Below, one piece after another: positions 52,090 to 52,500 of a stretch of DNA of 52,500 bases (positions are counted from its first letter, which is position 1; every line of letters starts with the position of its first letter). The notes beneath the pieces are model-generated. The model was not told where the DNA came from and searched no databases. It saw nothing but the letters and a program-made list of their open reading frames with translations. The DNA comes from Symbiodinium natans (lineage: Eukaryota > Sar > Dinophyceae > Suessiales > Symbiodiniaceae), in NCBI GenBank assembly GCA_905221605.1, contig CAJNDS010001735.1:587636-640135 (forward strand). The letters run 5' to 3'. Made by a program: the position numbers and the translations under genes.

Positions 52090-52500
52090 GGGTTTAGGGT
52101 TTAGGGTTTAGGGTGTAGATAGGATTAGGGGGACCCTTCGGGATATAGACCCTCTGAATAAGGTCCCTGTTTAAGAAAGCCAGAAGTGGTTCAGAAGGGG
52201 TACCCTGTCAAGGGTCCCCCCGTTATCCTACATAGCAAAGACCTACTTTTTTGCAGGTTGCAATGCTGTAGAAATTCTCCTTCTCGGATTCTTCGGTCAC
52301 CTGCGAAAACCTGTGGGTTTTGGAGTTCTTATAACGTGGGCACTTCCCAAAATCGGGGTACCCCTTGTATTACTCCCAAGTAGAATAAGTAGAATCGAAT
52401 CCACTTAAAGGGATCCCCCCCCCCCCCCCGCCCCAAAAAAAAAAAAAAAAAACCCCCCCCCCCCCCCCCCCCATTTTCGGAAAGCTCCCAGGTAGGGTTC

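Larger units (their letters stand above)
1..52500. repeat. Interspersed telomere-type repeat (TTTAGGG/CCCTAAA) across the whole window
   Basis: Arrays of 2 to about 20 copies of TTTAGGG (G orientation) or CCCTAAA (C orientation) recur every 100-300 bp from one end of the window to the other, in both orientations and with no polarity toward either end. Common variants are TTCAGGG, TTTCGGG, TTTGGGG, CTTAGGG, TTTAGGGG and GTGTTAGGG. Most arrays are imperfect, so they are not a functional chromosome end; a few (8375-8468, 32345-32459, 48970-49057) are nearly perfect. The unique islands between them are mostly GC-rich and exon-like. I read many arrays as intron bodies and others as intergenic; this interpretation is inference. 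Confidence 0.97.

Overview
Eukaryotic nuclear DNA. It has no operons or Shine-Dalgarno sites, and I recognise no rRNA, tRNA or CRISPR. The dominant feature is the 7-bp telomere-type repeat TTTAGGG (plants, green algae, dinoflagellates, chromerids). It is not confined to an end: short arrays in both orientations recur about every 100-300 bp along the whole 52.5 kb, separated by GC-rich islands of roughly 60-250 bp. An alga or protist with TTTAGGG telomeres fits; frequent apparent GC splice donors, very small exons and MORN-repeat proteins make a dinoflagellate my first guess. This is inference, not identification.

The central reading is that many islands are exons and many telomeric arrays are the bodies of spliceosomal introns. 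A G-orientation array naturally supplies a donor (G|GTTTAG) and an acceptor (TTTAG|). A C-orientation array often begins GC|CCTAAACCC (a GC donor) and supplies pyrimidines and CTAAAC branch-point-like motifs. Several chains of islands join with matching phase across such arrays: 39606-40016 (+), 42714-43651 (+), 49252-49742 (+), 34679-34858 (+), 19243-20687 (-) and 23706-24401 (-). MORN-repeat motifs are readable in minus-strand islands at 13.2, 14.1, 19.3, 22.7 and 23.7 kb, which anchors strand and coding status there. Elsewhere the sense and antisense frames are often both open, because the exons are short and GC-rich, so many strand calls are tentative.

Layout. 1-12 kb: dense arrays with exon-like islands, one TA-flanked inverted-repeat element (7.3 kb), a 120-bp higher-order telomeric repeat (5.6 kb) and a TATG/CATA microsatellite (11.4 kb). 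13-25 kb: minus-strand MORN-type exons. 25-36 kb: variant arrays (TTTGGGG, GGGGTTTA), a perfect-looking inverted duplication (30.5-30.8 kb) and AT microsatellites. 37-38.3 kb: an unrelated minisatellite block built from 22-bp and GGCCAGGGTTC units. 38.4-46 kb: plus-strand multi-exon genes. 46-52.5 kb: further exons, C/G-rich inverted-repeat elements and homopolymer tracts.

At least six families of short, non-autonomous elements with terminal inverted repeats are dispersed among the arrays. Several copies hold a telomeric array inside them while sister copies do not, so array gain can be dated relative to element insertion. No transposase, reverse transcriptase or telomerase gene was seen.
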